Shown one piece after another: positions 23,174-31,672 of a stretch of 64,000 nt of DNA. Position numbers and translations under genes: made by a program. Below the pieces are notes generated by a model, which worked only from the letters and a program-made list of their open reading frames with translations, was not told the origin of the DNA and ran no database searches. The DNA is taken from assembly GCF_000158955.1 (NCBI RefSeq), contig NZ_GG657757.1, positions 3,151,866-3,215,865 of the forward strand, written 5' to 3'. Numbering within the stretch: the first letter of the stretch is position 1; the number at the start of each line of letters is the position of its first letter. The DNA comes from Streptomyces viridochromogenes DSM 40736. Its GTDB lineage: Bacteria > Actinomycetota > Actinomycetes > Streptomycetales > Streptomycetaceae.

Positions 23174-24325
23174 GTGACACGCAAGACGGTGCGTATCGCC
23201 ATGAACGGCGTGACCGGGCGCATGGGCTACCGCCAGCACCTGGTCCGCTCCATCCTCGCCCTCCGTGAGCAGGGCGGCCTCGACCTCGGCGACGGCACCG
23301 TGCTGTGGCCCGAGCCGATCCTGGTCGGCCGCCGTGAGCACGCGCTGAAGGCGCTGGCCGAGCAGCACGGGCTGGAGCACGTCTCGACCGACCTGGACGC
23401 CGTCCTCGCCGACGAGACCGTGGACATCTACTTCGACGCCCAGGTCACCTCCGCTCGTGAGGAGGCCCTGAAGAAGGCCATCGCCGCCGGCAAGCACATC
23501 TACACCGAGAAGCCCACCGCGACCGGCCTCGACGGCGCCCTGGGCCTCGCCCGGCTGGCGGACGAGGCCGGCATCAAGCACGGCGTCGTCCAGGACAAGC
23601 TGTTCCTGCCCGGCCTGCTGAAGCTGAAGCGCCTCATCGACGGCGGCTTCTTCGGCCGGATCCTGTCCGTGCGCGGCGAGTTCGGCTACTGGGTCTTCGA
23701 GGGCGACTGGCAGGACGCCCAGCGCCCGTCCTGGAACTACCGTGCCGAGGACGGCGGCGGCATCGTCGTCGACATGTTCCCGCACTGGGAGTACGTCCTG
23801 CACGAGCTGTTCGGCCGCGTGAAGTCGGTCCAGGCCATCGCCACCACCCACATCCCGCAGCGCTGGGACGAGAACGGCAAGCCCTACGACGCCACCGCCG
23901 ACGACGCCGCGTACGGCGTCTTCGAGCTCGACGGCGGCGCCATCGCGCAGATCAACTCCTCCTGGGCCGTCCGCGTCAACCGCGACGAGCTGGTGGAGTT
24001 CCAGGTCGACGGCACGGAGGGCTCCGCGGTCGCGGGCCTGCGCAACTGCCGCGTCCAGCACCGCTCGGCCACCCCCAAGCCGGTCTGGAACCCGGACATC
24101 CCCGCCACGGAGGTCTTCCGCGACCAGTGGCAGGAGGTCCCGGACAACGCCGAGTTCGACAACGGCTTCAAGGCCCAGTGGGAGCTGTTCCTCAGGCACG
24201 TCTACGCCGACGCCCCCTACCACTGGGACCTGCTGGCCGGGGCCCGCGGCGTCCAGCTCGCCGAGCTGGGCCTCAAGTCCTCGGCCGAGGGCCGCCGTCT
24301 CGACGTCCCGGAGATCCAGCTGTGA
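23174..24325 (+). CDS. Gfo/Idh/MocA-family oxidoreductase
   Basis: A 383-residue NAD(P)-dependent sugar or polyol dehydrogenase. The nucleotide fold starts at VRIAMNGVTGRMGYRQHLVRS, an unusual form of the GxGxxG region. The EKP motif is present in GKHIYTEKPTATGL near residue 112, and the second domain has LKRLIDGGFFGRILSVRGEFGYWVFEGDW near 155 and GGGIVVDMFPHWEYVLHELFG near 190, with the likely catalytic Asp/His. GGGA precedes the GTG. First gene of a three-gene operon whose members overlap by four bases, so one pathway is likely: oxidation here, then isomerisation and carbon-carbon cleavage. The sugar is not known. Confidence 0.9.
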   Translation: MTRKTVRIAMNGVTGRMGYRQHLVRSILALREQGGLDLGDGTVLWPEPILVGRREHALKALAEQHGLEHVSTDLDAVLADETVDIYFDAQVTSAREEALKKAIAAGKHIYTEKPTATGLDGALGLARLADEAGIKHGVVQDKLFLPGLLKLKRLIDGGFFGRILSVRGEFGYWVFEGDWQDAQRPSWNYRAEDGGGIVVDMFPHWEYVLHELFGRVKSVQAIATTHIPQRWDENGKPYDATADDAAYGVFELDGGAIAQINSSWAVRVNRDELVEFQVDGTEGSAVAGLRNCRVQHRSATPKPVWNPDIPATEVFRDQWQEVPDNAEFDNGFKAQWELFLRHVYADAPYHWDLLAGARGVQLAELGLKSSAEGRRLDVPEIQL

Positions 24326-25491
24326 CCATCCGCCTCCCGGGGAGCGACGGGACGCTGCGGGCCTACGAGCCCCGCACCGCCCCGCTCGTGGTGACGCCCG
24401 GCACGCCCTTCACCTCCCGCACGGTCTTCTCGGCGGCGCACGTCGTCGCCGACCCGTACGCGGACGTCTCCCCCGACTCGCCCGCCGCGGTCGACTGGGA
24501 CGCCACCCTCGCCTTCCGCCGCCACCTGTGGTCGCACGGGCTGGGTGTCGCCGAGGCGATGGACACCGCCCAGCGCGGGATGGGCCTGGACTGGGCGGGC
24601 GCGGCCGAGCTGATCCGCCGCAGCGCGGCCGAGGCCAAGGCGGTCGGCGGTCTGATCGCCTGCGGCGTGGGCACGGACCAGCTGTCCGCGACCGAGACCG
24701 GCCACCCGTACAGCCTGGCGGAGATCCGCGCCGCGTACGAGGAGCAGCTCGCCGTCGTCGAGGAGTCGGGCGCGCGGGCGATCCTGATGGCCTCGCGGGC
24801 CCTGGCGGCGGTCGCCAAGGGGCCGGAGGACTATCTGGAGGTCTACGGGCACCTGCTCCGCCAGGCGTCCGAGCCGGTCGTGCTGCACTGGCTGGGCCCG
24901 ATGTTCGACCCCGCGCTGGAGGGCTACTGGGGCGCCACCGACCTCGACGCCGCCACGCGGACGTTCCTGGACGTCATCGCCGCGCATCCGGACAAGGTCG
25001 ACGGCATCAAGGTCTCCCTGCTGGACGCGCGGCGCGAGATCGACATCCGCCGCCGGCTACCGCGGGGCGTCCGCTGCTACACGGGCGACGACTTCAACTA
25101 CCCCGAGCTGATCGCGGGCGACGAACAGGGCTTCAGCCACGCCCTGCTGGGCATCTTCGACCCGCTGGGCCCGCTGGCGGCGCAGGCGGTGCGAGTGCTC
25201 GACACGGGTGACGTGAAGGGCTTCCGGGAGCTGCTGGACCCGACGGTCGAGCTGTCCCGGCACCTCTTCCAGACCCCCACCCGCTTCTACAAGACCGGCG
25301 TGGTCTTCCTGGCCTGGCTGGCCGGGCACCAGTCCCACTTCACGATGGTCGGCGGCCAGCAGTCGTCCCGCTCGCTGCCGCACCTCGCGAAGGCGTACGA
25401 ACTCGCCGACGGACTCGGCCTGTTCCCGGACCCCAAGCTGGCGCAGGAGCGCATGAGGAGCCTGCTGAGCGTGTACGGAGTGGACCAGTGA
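24322..25491 (+). CDS. DUF993 / dihydrodipicolinate synthase-like protein
   Basis: A 389-residue TIM-barrel protein of the DUF993 family, distantly related to dihydrodipicolinate synthase-type lyases. Segments include GLDWAGAAELIRRSAAEAKA near residue 90, IACGVGTDQLSATETGHPYS near 112, VVLHWLGPMFDPALEGYWG near 195, and VDGIKVSLLDARREIDIRRR near 230, where the Lys of GIKVS is the expected Schiff-base residue in such a fold. A retro-aldol or keto-acid cleavage is plausible but unproven. GTGA overlaps join it to the dehydrogenase before it and the isomerase after it. Confidence 0.85.
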   Translation: MTIRLPGSDGTLRAYEPRTAPLVVTPGTPFTSRTVFSAAHVVADPYADVSPDSPAAVDWDATLAFRRHLWSHGLGVAEAMDTAQRGMGLDWAGAAELIRRSAAEAKAVGGLIACGVGTDQLSATETGHPYSLAEIRAAYEEQLAVVEESGARAILMASRALAAVAKGPEDYLEVYGHLLRQASEPVVLHWLGPMFDPALEGYWGATDLDAATRTFLDVIAAHPDKVDGIKVSLLDARREIDIRRRLPRGVRCYTGDDFNYPELIAGDEQGFSHALLGIFDPLGPLAAQAVRVLDTGDVKGFRELLDPTVELSRHLFQTPTRFYKTGVVFLAWLAGHQSHFTMVGGQQSSRSLPHLAKAYELADGLGLFPDPKLAQERMRSLLSVYGVDQ

Positions 25492-26324
25492 ACCCTGCGG
25501 AGCTGGAGCGCTTCTCCATCAACCAGATGACGGTGAAGCAGCTGTCGATGCCGGAACTGGTCGACGCCTGCGGTCAGTCGGGCATCCGCAACGTCGGCCT
25601 GTGGCGCGAGCCCGTCCAGTCGTACGGCCTGGAGGCCACGGCGAAGCTGGTGCGGGACGCGGGGCTCACCGTGACAACGTTGTGCCGGGGCGGCTTCTTC
25701 ACGGCGATCGACCCGCGAGAGCGTGCCGGGGCACTGGCCGACAACCGGCGGGCGATCGACGAGGCGGCGACGCTGGGCACGGACACCCTGGTCCTGGTCT
25801 CGGGGGGTCTCCCGGCCGGCTCCAAGGACCTGCACGGCGCCCGGGAGCGCATCGCGGACGCCCTGGCGGAGCTCGGCCCCTACGCCGAGCGGCACGGCGT
25901 ACGCCTGGCCATCGAGCCGCTGCACCCGATGTACGCCTCCGACCGCTGCGTGGTGTCGACCCTGGCCCAGGCCCTGGACCTGGCCGAACGCTTCCCGGCC
26001 CACCAGGTCGGCGTCACCGTCGACACGTACCACATCTGGTGGGACGACACCGCCCCCGCACAGATCGCCCGCGCGGGCGCGTCCGGGCGCATCCACACCT
26101 TCCAGCTCGCCGACTGGACGACCCCCCTCCCGGAGGGCGTACTGACCGGCCGCGGCCAGATCGGCGACGGCTCGATCGACATGCGGGAGTGGAAGGCGTA
26201 CGTGGAGGCGGCCGGCTACACCGGTGCCATCGAGGTCGAGCTGTTCAACGACGGCTTGTGGGCACGGGACGGGCGGGAGGTGCTGGCGGAGACGGCGGCG
26301 AGGTTCGTCGAGCACGCCGCGTGA
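25488..26324 (+). CDS. Sugar phosphate isomerase/epimerase family protein
   Basis: A 278-residue xylose isomerase-like TIM barrel. It starts with GTG (MNPAELERFSINQMTVKQLS) in a four-base overlap with the DUF993 gene. Metal-site regions of the fold are visible: LAIEPLHPMYASDRC near residue 140, VGVTVDTYHIWWDD near 172, HTFQLADW near 203, and AIEVELFND near 247. It completes the dehydrogenase/lyase-like/isomerase trio, which looks like a catabolic route for a cyclic polyol or modified sugar under LacI control. A bulged GC-rich hairpin lies 29 bases after its stop. Confidence 0.88.
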   Translation: MNPAELERFSINQMTVKQLSMPELVDACGQSGIRNVGLWREPVQSYGLEATAKLVRDAGLTVTTLCRGGFFTAIDPRERAGALADNRRAIDEAATLGTDTLVLVSGGLPAGSKDLHGARERIADALAELGPYAERHGVRLAIEPLHPMYASDRCVVSTLAQALDLAERFPAHQVGVTVDTYHIWWDDTAPAQIARAGASGRIHTFQLADWTTPLPEGVLTGRGQIGDGSIDMREWKAYVEAAGYTGAIEVELFNDGLWARDGREVLAETAARFVEHAA

Positions 26325-26352
26325 TCCATCCCTGAGCCACGCTCGCTGCCCT

Positions 26353-26376
26353 GCCCCGTCTCCATGGGAGCGGGGC
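26353..26376 (+). terminator. Probable terminator of the sugar-oxidation operon
   Basis: GCCCCGTCTCC pairs with GGAGCGGGGC around an ATG loop with one bulged base. There is no U-run, so termination is plausible rather than certain. Confidence 0.45.
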
Positions 26377-26884
26377 GGCGCCGGGTCAGGTCACCTCGCA
26401 CGGGCCGGGTCGCCCGGGGAAGCCGTCGGCCGGGCCGTCGCGCACGACTGGGACGTCGCGCCGCCGGACGGCGGGAGGAACCGGGCGGCGAGCCATGGAT
26501 CCGGCGCTCGCCGCCCGTGTCGCGGCCGGCCGGGGCGGAGAAGGCGCCGCGCGCTCCTCGTGCCGGTGCGGCGGCTGTACGCGCTGCGGCGGGCGGGGGC
26601 GGCTGACGTCCGGCCACCGCCGAAGCCGTCGGCTCACAGGCCCCGTCGGACCCTGGGGCATCCCCCGTACCGACTTGCGGAATTCCGCCGCGAGCCGGGA
26701 ACCCGGGGCGGACCCCGGCCGTCCAAACGCAGGCCGCCGGAGAGTCACCTCGGTACGGTGTCGGCCCTCGCTGCTGGCTGCGATCGCTGACCACCCTCTC
26801 CGCCGTACCGCGGCCGGCGGCACCCGCCGCCATCGGCGCGCCCCCTCCTATCGCGCCGGTGGCGGCCCCTGGTGCGGTTAGTGT
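26377..26884. other. Gene-less stretch
   Basis: No reading frame here has a ribosome binding site, a recognisable domain or consistent codon bias. The open frames on both strands give Arg/Pro/Gly-rich low-complexity products, as is usual for non-coding DNA of this GC content. It could be a decayed gene, but I cannot name an ancestor. Confidence 0.5.
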
Positions 26885-26951
26885 GCGTTCCCTTGAGCGT
26901 TCCCTTGACTGGCAGAAACTTCCCGGTTATTGGTGACCTTCTGGAAGTTTC
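26885..26951 (+). promoter_or_regulatory. Repeats and inverted repeat before the GH3 gene
   Basis: GCGTTCCCTTGA occurs twice in tandem without a gap (26885 and 26897). A TTGACT at the end of the second copy could be a -35. GAAACTTCC (26915) and GGAAGTTTC (26943) form an inverted repeat with 19 bases between arms, ending 42 bases before the GTG of the glycosidase gene. GAAAC/GTTTC-type sites are frequent in front of Streptomyces glycosidase genes. A regulator binding here is likely but unnamed. Confidence 0.5.
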
Positions 26952-26992
26952 CTTCAGCGGATCCGAGCGGATCACCTCCGGAAGGAGCGCAC

Positions 26993-28828
26993 GTGCACGA
27001 CACCGGCACGGGAAGCACGGGAAGCACCGCACAGCCCTCCAGACGTACCGTCCTCGCCGCCACGGCCGGCGTCACCACCGCCCTCGTGGCAGCCGGGCCC
27101 GCGTACGCCGCCGACGCCCCGGACGACAAGAGGCTGCGCGCCCTCGTCTCGCGTATGACGCTGGAGGAGAAGGTCGGCCAGCTCTTCGTGATGCGGGTCT
27201 ACGGCCACTCCGCCACCAGCCCCGACCAGGCCGACATCGACGCCAACCTGAAGGAGATCGGGGTCCGTACGGCCGCCGAGCTCGTCGCGAAGTACCGGGT
27301 CGGCGGCATCATCTACTTCGCCTGGGCGCACAACACCCGCGAGCCGCACCAGATCGCCGAGCTGTCCGACGGCATCCAGAAGGCCTCCCTGGAGCTGCCG
27401 CGCGGGCTGCCCGTGCTCATCTCCACCGACCAGGAGCACGGGATCGTGGCGCGGGTGGGCAGGCCGGCGACGCTGTTCCCGGGGGCCATGGCCGTCGGCG
27501 CGGGCGGGTCGAGGTCCGACGCGCGCACCCTCGGCCGGATCGCGGGCGCCGAGTTGCGCGCGATGGGCATCCGGCAGGACTACTCCCCCGTGGCCGACGT
27601 GAACGTCAACCCGGCCAATCCGGTCATCGGCGTACGGTCCTTCGGTGCCGACCCGCGGGCCGTGGCCGCGCTGGTGGCCGCCGAGGTCGCCGGGTACCAG
27701 GGGTCCGGGGTCGCCGCGACCGCCAAGCACTTCCCCGGGCACGGGGACACCAACGTCGACAGCCACACCGGGTTCCCCACCATCACGCACAGCCGGGAGC
27801 TGTGGGAGAGGCTCGACGCCCCGCCGTTCCGGGCGGCGATCGCCGCGGGCATCGACTCGATCATGACCGCGCACCTGATGGTCCCGGCCCTCGACGACTC
27901 CGGCGACCCGGCCACCCTCTCCCGCCCCATCCTCACCGGCATCCTGCGCGAACGGCTCGGCTACGACGGTGTCGTGGTCACCGACTCGCTCGGTATGGAG
28001 GGCGTACGGACCAAGTACGGGGACGCACGGGTGCCGGTGCTGGCGCTCAAGGCGGGCGTGGACCAGCTCCTCAACCCGCCCGACCTGGACCTCGCCTGGA
28101 ACGCGGTCCGCACGGCCGTACGGGACGGGGAGCTGACCGAGGCCCGGCTCGATGAATCGATCCTGCGGATCCTGCGGCTGAAGACCAGGCTCGGCTTGTT
28201 CCGCGCGCCGTACGTCGGTCAGGGCGGCGTCGACCGGACCGTCGGCACCCGCGCCCATCTGAAGGCGGCCGACCGGATCGCCGAACGGACCACCACCCTG
28301 CTCGTCAACGAGGGGCGGCTGCTGCCGCTGTCCCGGCGCCGGTATCCCAAGGTGCTGGTGGTCGGGGCGGATCCGGCCTCGCCGTCGGGGACCACCGGGC
28401 CGCCGACCGGTGTGCTCGCCGCCGCACTGACCGAACTGGGCTTCACCGCCACCGCCCTGTCCACCGGCACGGCACCCTCGGCGGCGACGATCGCCCGGGC
28501 GGTCGCGGCGGCACGGGACGCGGACGCGGTGGTGGCCGCCACGTACAACGTCACCGCGGGCAGCGGCCAGAAGACGCTGGTGGAGCAGCTCGTGGCGACC
28601 GGGCGGCCGGTGGTGGCGGTCGCCGTCCGCAATCCCTACGACGTGGCACAGCTGACCTCCGTCCCTGCCTGTCTGGCCACCTACTCCTGGACCGACGTCG
28701 AACTGGAGGCCGCCGCACGGGTGATCGCGGGGCGGGTGAAACCGCGCGGGAAGCTGCCGGTGCCGGTGCAGCGGGCGGATGATCCCGCGCAGGTGCTGTA
28801 CCGGATCGGCCACGGGCTGTCGTACTAG
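26993..28828 (+). CDS. Exported glycoside hydrolase family 3 (beta-N-acetylhexosaminidase type)
   Basis: A 611-residue exported enzyme. The N-terminus has a Tat-like signal (SRRTVLAATAGVTTALVAAG, cleavage near AYAADA). The GH3 barrel carries KHFPGHGDTNVDSHTGFP near residue 244, the His/Asp loop that marks NagZ-type N-acetylglucosaminidases, and VVTDSLGMEG near 327 with the nucleophile Asp. A second alpha/beta domain (from about 430) ends in KLPVPVQ. Such enzymes remove terminal GlcNAc from wall fragments or chitin oligomers. GGAAGGAG before the GTG fixes the start. It stands alone; repeats upstream suggest dedicated control. Confidence 0.9.
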   Translation: MHDTGTGSTGSTAQPSRRTVLAATAGVTTALVAAGPAYAADAPDDKRLRALVSRMTLEEKVGQLFVMRVYGHSATSPDQADIDANLKEIGVRTAAELVAKYRVGGIIYFAWAHNTREPHQIAELSDGIQKASLELPRGLPVLISTDQEHGIVARVGRPATLFPGAMAVGAGGSRSDARTLGRIAGAELRAMGIRQDYSPVADVNVNPANPVIGVRSFGADPRAVAALVAAEVAGYQGSGVAATAKHFPGHGDTNVDSHTGFPTITHSRELWERLDAPPFRAAIAAGIDSIMTAHLMVPALDDSGDPATLSRPILTGILRERLGYDGVVVTDSLGMEGVRTKYGDARVPVLALKAGVDQLLNPPDLDLAWNAVRTAVRDGELTEARLDESILRILRLKTRLGLFRAPYVGQGGVDRTVGTRAHLKAADRIAERTTTLLVNEGRLLPLSRRRYPKVLVVGADPASPSGTTGPPTGVLAAALTELGFTATALSTGTAPSAATIARAVAAARDADAVVAATYNVTAGSGQKTLVEQLVATGRPVVAVAVRNPYDVAQLTSVPACLATYSWTDVELEAAARVIAGRVKPRGKLPVPVQRADDPAQVLYRIGHGLSY

Positions 28829-28940
28829 ACGTACGCCACGGACCGGGCGCACCACCCCCAACGTGCGCAAACCGTCCCATGTGCCTGCGTGCGCCCGCCG
28901 CCGCGGGCCACGCTGGGCCAGGGCACTCAGAGGGACGGCG

Positions 28941-29600
28941 ATGCGCACGAGAAGTACGGCGGGGGTCATGTGGGGACTGCTGGCACTGCTCGGCGCGTTG
29001 CTGACCGGGTGCCAGAGTCCCTCGGCGGGCGTCGCGGAGGACGGCCGGCTGGGCGAGCCCGCACCGGGCACGACGACCGCCACCGTCTCACCGACGCCGA
29101 CCCGGCCCTCCGGCTACGGGGCGGTGTTCCTCGCGGTCGGCGAATGCAGTTCGTTCGGCACGACGAGCTTCACCGAGGTGCCCTGCGCCGGTGAACGGGC
29201 CGCGGCCCGGGTCGTGGCCCGGCACGACGGCGCGGCGCGGGACGGGCCGCGCTGCCCGGCGACCACGGACTTCGTGCTGCACATCAGCGAGCAGCGGCCC
29301 GCGTCCGACGAGGACGGCGACGGGGCGGTGCCGCGGGGCTACGCCTGTATGCGCAACCTCCAGCCCCCGCACCCCGGGGACCCGGGCGGCGGAGGCGGCC
29401 CCCGTACCGTCGTCGGCGACTGCGTCTACGGTTCCGGCGACGGGCAGGTCCGTGAGACGGCGTGCGACGGGGAGGGCGAACACGAGCCGGAGTACGAGGT
29501 GACCCGGGCGGTGGACCGGCGTGCCGACTGCCCGGCCTCGACGGCCCTGTACGTCCGGCTCGGCGGTGACCGGCCCGTGGGGTGCGCCCGGCCGCTGTGA
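28941..29600 (+). CDS. Putative lipoprotein
   Basis: A 219-residue protein with a lipoprotein signal: positively charged start, hydrophobic GLLALLGALL and the lipobox LTGC with Cys near residue 22. A Pro/Thr-rich linker leads to a body with eight further cysteines in spaced pairs (GECSSF, VPCAGE, PRCPAT, YACMRN, GDCVYG, ETACDG, ADCPAS, VGCARP), which suggests several disulfides and two copies of a small Cys-paired fold, as in septum-formation-like exterior domains. No enzyme motif is seen. AGAGGGACGG precedes the ATG. It converges with the S37 peptidase gene. Confidence 0.82.
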   Translation: MRTRSTAGVMWGLLALLGALLTGCQSPSAGVAEDGRLGEPAPGTTTATVSPTPTRPSGYGAVFLAVGECSSFGTTSFTEVPCAGERAAARVVARHDGAARDGPRCPATTDFVLHISEQRPASDEDGDGAVPRGYACMRNLQPPHPGDPGGGGGPRTVVGDCVYGSGDGQVRETACDGEGEHEPEYEVTRAVDRRADCPASTALYVRLGGDRPVGCARPL

Positions 29601-29630
29601 GCGACGGCCGGGCGCGGTACACGTTCGGTT

Positions 29631-31073
29631 CTACGGACGCAGCGTCATCTCCCGCTGGACGTCCCGCTTGTCCAGCTTGGCGTCGAACGTCGCGAGCGGC
29701 TTCGCCGCCTGCGGGTCGGACCGCACCGCGCTGGACGCGACGCCGGCCCAGTCGAGGATGCGGGCGGTGGCGAGGGCCTTCTGCTCGGGCACGAGGCCCG
29801 CGACGTTGGCCCCGTGGTTCATGCCGGGGGCGGTCATGACGTAGGAGTCCTTCGCGCCCTTGCCGACGCGGAACGGCTCGGCGCCCCACGGGTCGTTCTG
29901 GCCGTAGACGAAGAGCATCTGCCGGGCGTTGTGCCGGACCCAGGTGTCGACGTCCCGCATGGCCGACGGCTGGAACTTCATCGGGATGTCGCGCGGGACG
30001 AAGTTCCGGGGCGGCTGGTAGCCGTAGCGGACGTAACTCTTCTCGATGTGCGGGAAGTGGATGGTCGGCGCGCCGAGCTGCGTGCCGGCCTGGTAGTAGT
30101 ACGGCGTGTAGGTCGTAAGGCCCTGGTCGGCGTAGGCGGAGAAGCCGGAGATCGTGTCGACGGAGTTCCAGATGTCGTCGTCGGTGGCGTTCTTCGCGTC
30201 GGCCGGGATCTGGTCGCAGTCCTTCAGCAGGCTGTACTGCCAGTAGCCCCACACGTAGTCGAGGACGGTCGCCTCGTAGGCCTTGTCCAGGCTGCCGATG
30301 GTCTTGAAGGTGAGGCCGTTCTCCTCGGCGTAGGCCGCGTACTTCTTCTCCAGCGGCTCGCGCCGCACCAGCGCCTCGCGCTGCACGGCGTTCAGCCGGT
30401 CGCGGCACTCCTTCGTGCCGACGCGGGCGAAGAAGCGGTCGTAGGCCGAGTCCTCCTTGTTCACCACGTCGTTGGGGGCGACGTAGGCGACGACGCCGTC
30501 CATGTCGCGCGGGTAGAAGCGCTCGTAGTAGGTGGCGGTCATGCCGCCCTTCGAACCGCCCGTGGAGATCCAGTTCTCGCCGTAGACGCTCTTCAGGGCC
30601 TTGAAGACGCGGTGCTGGTCGCTGGCGGCCTGCCAGATGTCCAGCTTGGTCCAGTCGGCAGGGGCGGGCCGGGACGGGGTGAAGAAGCGGTACTCCAGGG
30701 AGACCTGGTTGCCGTCCACGATCTGGGTCGGCTCGCTGCGGCGGGGCGTCGTGGAGACGTTGTAGCCGCTGGTGAAGAACACCGTCGGGCGGGAGACGTC
30801 CTTGTGCAGCACGGTGATGCGCTGCTGGAACGTGCCCTTGGCCGGATTGCGGTGGTCGACGGGCTGCGTGTAGTTCAGGACGAAGAAGCGGTAACCGGTG
30901 TACGGCTTCTCCTCGACCAGACTCATGCCCGGTATGGAGAGCAGTCTCTCCTTGATGTCAGTGGTGCTGTCGGTGCCGGTGGCCCCCGGCTCGGCGGCGG
31001 TGGCCGCTGTCGCCGTGCCCAGTGTGCCTATGAGCACCGTGAGCGCCAGCAGCCATCTGAGCGCCTTGCGCAT
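29631..31073 (-). CDS. Secreted peptidase of family S37 (tripeptidyl aminopeptidase type)
   Basis: A 480-residue secreted serine peptidase. A Sec signal (WLLALTVLIGTLGTATAATA-A) is followed by the S37/PS-10 start FFVLNYTQPVDHRNPAKGTF. The nucleophile lies in STGGSKGGMTATYYERF near residue 165, with YVAPND after it; an Asp in YGQNDPWGAEPF near 390 and the His of APGMNHGANV near 413 complete the triad. Family members release N-terminal peptides from proteins outside the cell. The ATG start at MRKALRW has GGGGAG six bases upstream, better than the GTG two codons earlier. Length is normal. Confidence 0.9.
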   Translation of the reverse strand: MRKALRWLLALTVLIGTLGTATAATAAEPGATGTDSTTDIKERLLSIPGMSLVEEKPYTGYRFFVLNYTQPVDHRNPAKGTFQQRITVLHKDVSRPTVFFTSGYNVSTTPRRSEPTQIVDGNQVSLEYRFFTPSRPAPADWTKLDIWQAASDQHRVFKALKSVYGENWISTGGSKGGMTATYYERFYPRDMDGVVAYVAPNDVVNKEDSAYDRFFARVGTKECRDRLNAVQREALVRREPLEKKYAAYAEENGLTFKTIGSLDKAYEATVLDYVWGYWQYSLLKDCDQIPADAKNATDDDIWNSVDTISGFSAYADQGLTTYTPYYYQAGTQLGAPTIHFPHIEKSYVRYGYQPPRNFVPRDIPMKFQPSAMRDVDTWVRHNARQMLFVYGQNDPWGAEPFRVGKGAKDSYVMTAPGMNHGANVAGLVPEQKALATARILDWAGVASSAVRSDPQAAKPLATFDAKLDKRDVQREMTLRP

Positions 31074-31171
31074 GCGCACTCCCCTGTGAGACAGATGTGC
31101 GCCGGAAGCTAGCGGACCAACTCACCGGAGCACCAGGGGACATAGGGAAAACCCTGTGCGCGGGGACGGCT

Positions 31172-31564
31172 TCAGCAGAGGATCCAGCCGGAGCTGTACG
31201 ACCCCCGGCCCACCGTGCCCTTCAGCCATACGCAGCGGCGCCCGGCGTGCACCGTCACCGGACCCGCCAGATAGGCGTACTTGCCCTGGTCGACGACCGG
31301 GCGGTTGCCGCGCGCCTGCACGCTCACCGACATCTTGCGCTTCACGCCGGGCTTCTTGGTCACGGTCACGGCGCAGACGTAGCCGCCGCGCTTGTAGACG
31401 AGCACGGTGCCGGTGGAGAACGGCAGGGTGCGGACCTTGCGGCCGGGGCAGGGCGCGGCGGTGGCGGCCTGCGCCTCGCCGGGTGCGGCGACCGCCAGCA
31501 AGCCGGAGGCGGTCAGCACGGCCAGGCCGAGCGCGAGCCGCCGGCGTATCGCTCCACTGTCCAC
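31172..31564 (-). CDS. Small secreted SH3-like protein
   Basis: A 130-residue secreted protein with a clear signal peptide (RRRLALGLAVLTASGLLAVAA, cleavage near AQA-A). The mature domain of about 95 residues is beta-rich and has four cysteines (APCPG, YVCAV, RRCVW and the terminal Cys), probably two disulfides. It resembles small actinomycete exported proteins of unknown role. The GTG start is preceded by GGGAGG. It stands between the S37 peptidase and ABC exporter genes, all on the same strand, without evident coupling. Confidence 0.75.
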   Translation of the reverse strand: MDSGAIRRRLALGLAVLTASGLLAVAAPGEAQAATAAPCPGRKVRTLPFSTGTVLVYKRGGYVCAVTVTKKPGVKRKMSVSVQARGNRPVVDQGKYAYLAGPVTVHAGRRCVWLKGTVGRGSYSSGWILC

Positions 31565-31672
31565 TGTCGTCCTCCCGTACCGCGTCGTCCGCGTCCTTCG
31601 GCGTACTGCTGTACGGACGCACGGCGTATGTCGAACGGTTGCACGGCCGTCACGATCGCACCGCGCGCCCCG

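Noticed and set aside
26325-26881. A DNA primase or similar remnant in the gene-less stretch
   Set aside because: Short look-alike segments were not consistent in any single frame; no motif could be defended.
26972-29083. A 703-residue minus-strand open frame
   Set aside because: Mirror of the GH3 gene; composition typical of antisense frames.
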